From: Bacteroidales bacterium UBA1182
GTDB taxonomy: Bacteria > Bacteroidota > Bacteroidia > Bacteroidales > Bacteroidaceae
Reading direction: 5' to 3'
DNA length: 7,145 nt
Assembly: GCA_002310015.1 (NCBI GenBank)
Contig: DBYQ01000018.1
Span: forward strand, 85,377-92,521
Shown: one piece after another, positions 6,091 to 7,145 of the stretch
Position numbering within the stretch: position 1 is the first letter of the stretch
Layout of the letters: every line of letters begins with the position of its first letter
The notes under the pieces: generated by a model
What the model saw: the letters and a program-made list of their open reading frames with translations, nothing else
The model's database searches: none
What the model was told of the DNA's origin: nothing
Made by a program: the position numbers and the translations under genes

Positions 6091-7145
6091 ATGGGATTTA
6101 ATGAGTTTATAGGTAAGCTGTTCGGTAACAAGCAGACCCGTGATATCAAGGAGATTCAGCCGTGGGTGGAGAAGATCAAGGCAGCTTACCCCAAGTATGA
6201 GAAACTTTCCAATGATGAGCTGCGCGCCGCAACACAGCAGATCAAGCAGAAGGTGCGCGATTTTGTCATACCTGAGAAAAAACGTATTGAGGAGCTTAAG
6301 GCTAAAGTAGAACAGACTGAACTTGAGGAACGCGAGCCTCTGTTCAACCAGATAGATAAACTTGAAAAGGAGGTCCTGGACCGCTATGAGGTAGTTCTGG
6401 ATGAGGTTCTGCCAGATGTATTTGCCATTGTAAAGGAGACAGCCCGCCGCTTTACACAGAACGAGCAGGTGGAGGTAACGGCCACTGATTTTGACCGTGA
6501 CCTGGCAGCCAAGCATGACTTTGTTGTCATAGACGGTGACAAGGCTTTGTGGCAGCAGCACTGGGTGGCAGGCGGTAATGATACCGTATGGAACATGATC
6601 CATTATGATGTTCAGCTGTTCGGTGGCGTGGTACTGCATAAGGGCAAGATTGCCGAGATGGCTACCGGTGAAGGTAAGACCCTTGTGGCCACTCTGCCGG
6701 TATTCCTTAACGCATTGACAGGTAATGGTGTACACGTAGTTACAGTGAATGACTACCTGGCCAAGCGTGATGCTGAGTGGATGGGTCCGCTCTATATGTT
6801 CCACGGTCTCTCTGTGGATTGCATAGACAAGCATCAGCCCAACTCTGAGGCCCGCCGTAACGCATATCGTGCCGATATTACATTCGGTACCAATAACGAG
6901 TTCGGTTTTGACTACCTGCGTGACAATATGGCCGGTCATCCCAATGAGCTGGTGCAGCGCGGTCACAATTACGCAATTGTGGATGAGGTTGACTCGGTGC
7001 TCATTGATGATGCCCGTACACCTCTTATTATATCGGGCCCCGTACCCAAGGGTGATGACCAGCAGTTTGAGCAGTTGCGCCCGCAGGTGGAGCAGCTCTT
7101 TGAGGCTCAGAAACGCCTTGCTACACAGTATCTGGCCGATGCCCG
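6091..7145 (+). CDS. secA: Preprotein translocase ATPase SecA, N-terminal part, cut by window edge
   Basis: Motor of the general secretion pathway: binds preproteins and drives them through SecYEG at the inner membrane by ATP hydrolysis. The first 351 residues are present; Bacteroidetes SecA proteins are about 1,100, so most of the protein lies beyond the right edge. Seen: start MGFNEFIGKLFGNKQTRDIK; HYDVQLFGGVVLHKGKIAEM (171-190); Walker A ATGEGKT (191-197); VTVNDYLAKRDAEWM; TFGTNNEFGFDYLRDNM (264-280); and Walker B-like IVDEVDSVLIDDARTPLIISG with Asp298-Glu299. Walker A lies about 85-90 residues later than in E. coli SecA because of two insertions: a charged, probably coiled-coil stretch around 60-102 and a segment around 121-169. 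Both fit the longer SecA of Bacteroidetes. The ATG at 6091 has an A-rich leader and no clear Shine-Dalgarno site, common in this phylum. It follows the transferase gene by 77 bp. Confidence 0.97.
   Translation, partial: MGFNEFIGKLFGNKQTRDIKEIQPWVEKIKAAYPKYEKLSNDELRAATQQIKQKVRDFVIPEKKRIEELKAKVEQTELEEREPLFNQIDKLEKEVLDRYEVVLDEVLPDVFAIVKETARRFTQNEQVEVTATDFDRDLAAKHDFVVIDGDKALWQQHWVAGGNDTVWNMIHYDVQLFGGVVLHKGKIAEMATGEGKTLVATLPVFLNALTGNGVHVVTVNDYLAKRDAEWMGPLYMFHGLSVDCIDKHQPNSEARRNAYRADITFGTNNEFGFDYLRDNMAGHPNELVQRGHNYAIVDEVDSVLIDDARTPLIISGPVPKGDDQQFEQLRPQVEQLFEAQKRLATQYLADA

Noticed and set aside
6019..6966. Long open frame of 315 codons antisense to secA.
   Set aside because: It lies fully opposite clear secA coding sequence, covers the secA promoter and has no recognisable domain. 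It is a shadow of secA codon bias.

Overview
The window looks like a chromosomal segment from a Bacteroidales bacterium (Bacteroides/Prevotella-like). Three things point there. Promoter-like sites upstream of three genes match the Bacteroidetes sigma factor consensus (a TAnnTTTG -7 box, with a TTTG-like -33 box about 18-19 nt upstream). SecA has an expanded N-terminal region and the MATGEGKT form of Walker A. Most starts have weak or no Shine-Dalgarno sequence. Genus is not resolvable from sequence reading alone.

Layout. On the minus strand, reading leftward from 3337, is a branched-chain amino acid operon: ilvD (dihydroxy-acid dehydratase, complete) followed 5 nt later by ilvB (acetohydroxyacid synthase large subunit, cut by the left edge). 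The 226-bp divergent intergenic region (3338-3563) holds a good ilvD promoter. A perfect 8-bp inverted repeat fills the -33/-7 spacer almost exactly, and a hairpin sits at the predicted 5' end of the ilvD transcript.

On the plus strand is a two-gene unit with AT-richer composition than its flanks. It comprises a predicted lipoprotein of two nearly identical 105-residue tandem repeats (3564-4301), joined by an ATGA stop/start overlap to a five-helix membrane phosphoethanolamine-transferase-like enzyme (4298-6013). It is followed by secA (6091 to the right edge, first 351 residues), whose own promoter begins inside the last codons of the transferase gene.

How the genes relate. ilvD and ilvB serve isoleucine/valine/leucine synthesis and secA serves general protein export; both are housekeeping. 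The lipoprotein/transferase pair is the accessory part. Its translational coupling suggests the two products act together at the cell envelope: the transferase would place phosphoethanolamine on lipid A or another surface glycan, and the lipoprotein would be a beta-rich partner of unknown function. That pair and the ilvD regulatory region are the parts most worth a second look. I see no RNA genes, CRISPR arrays, insertion sequences or attachment sites.
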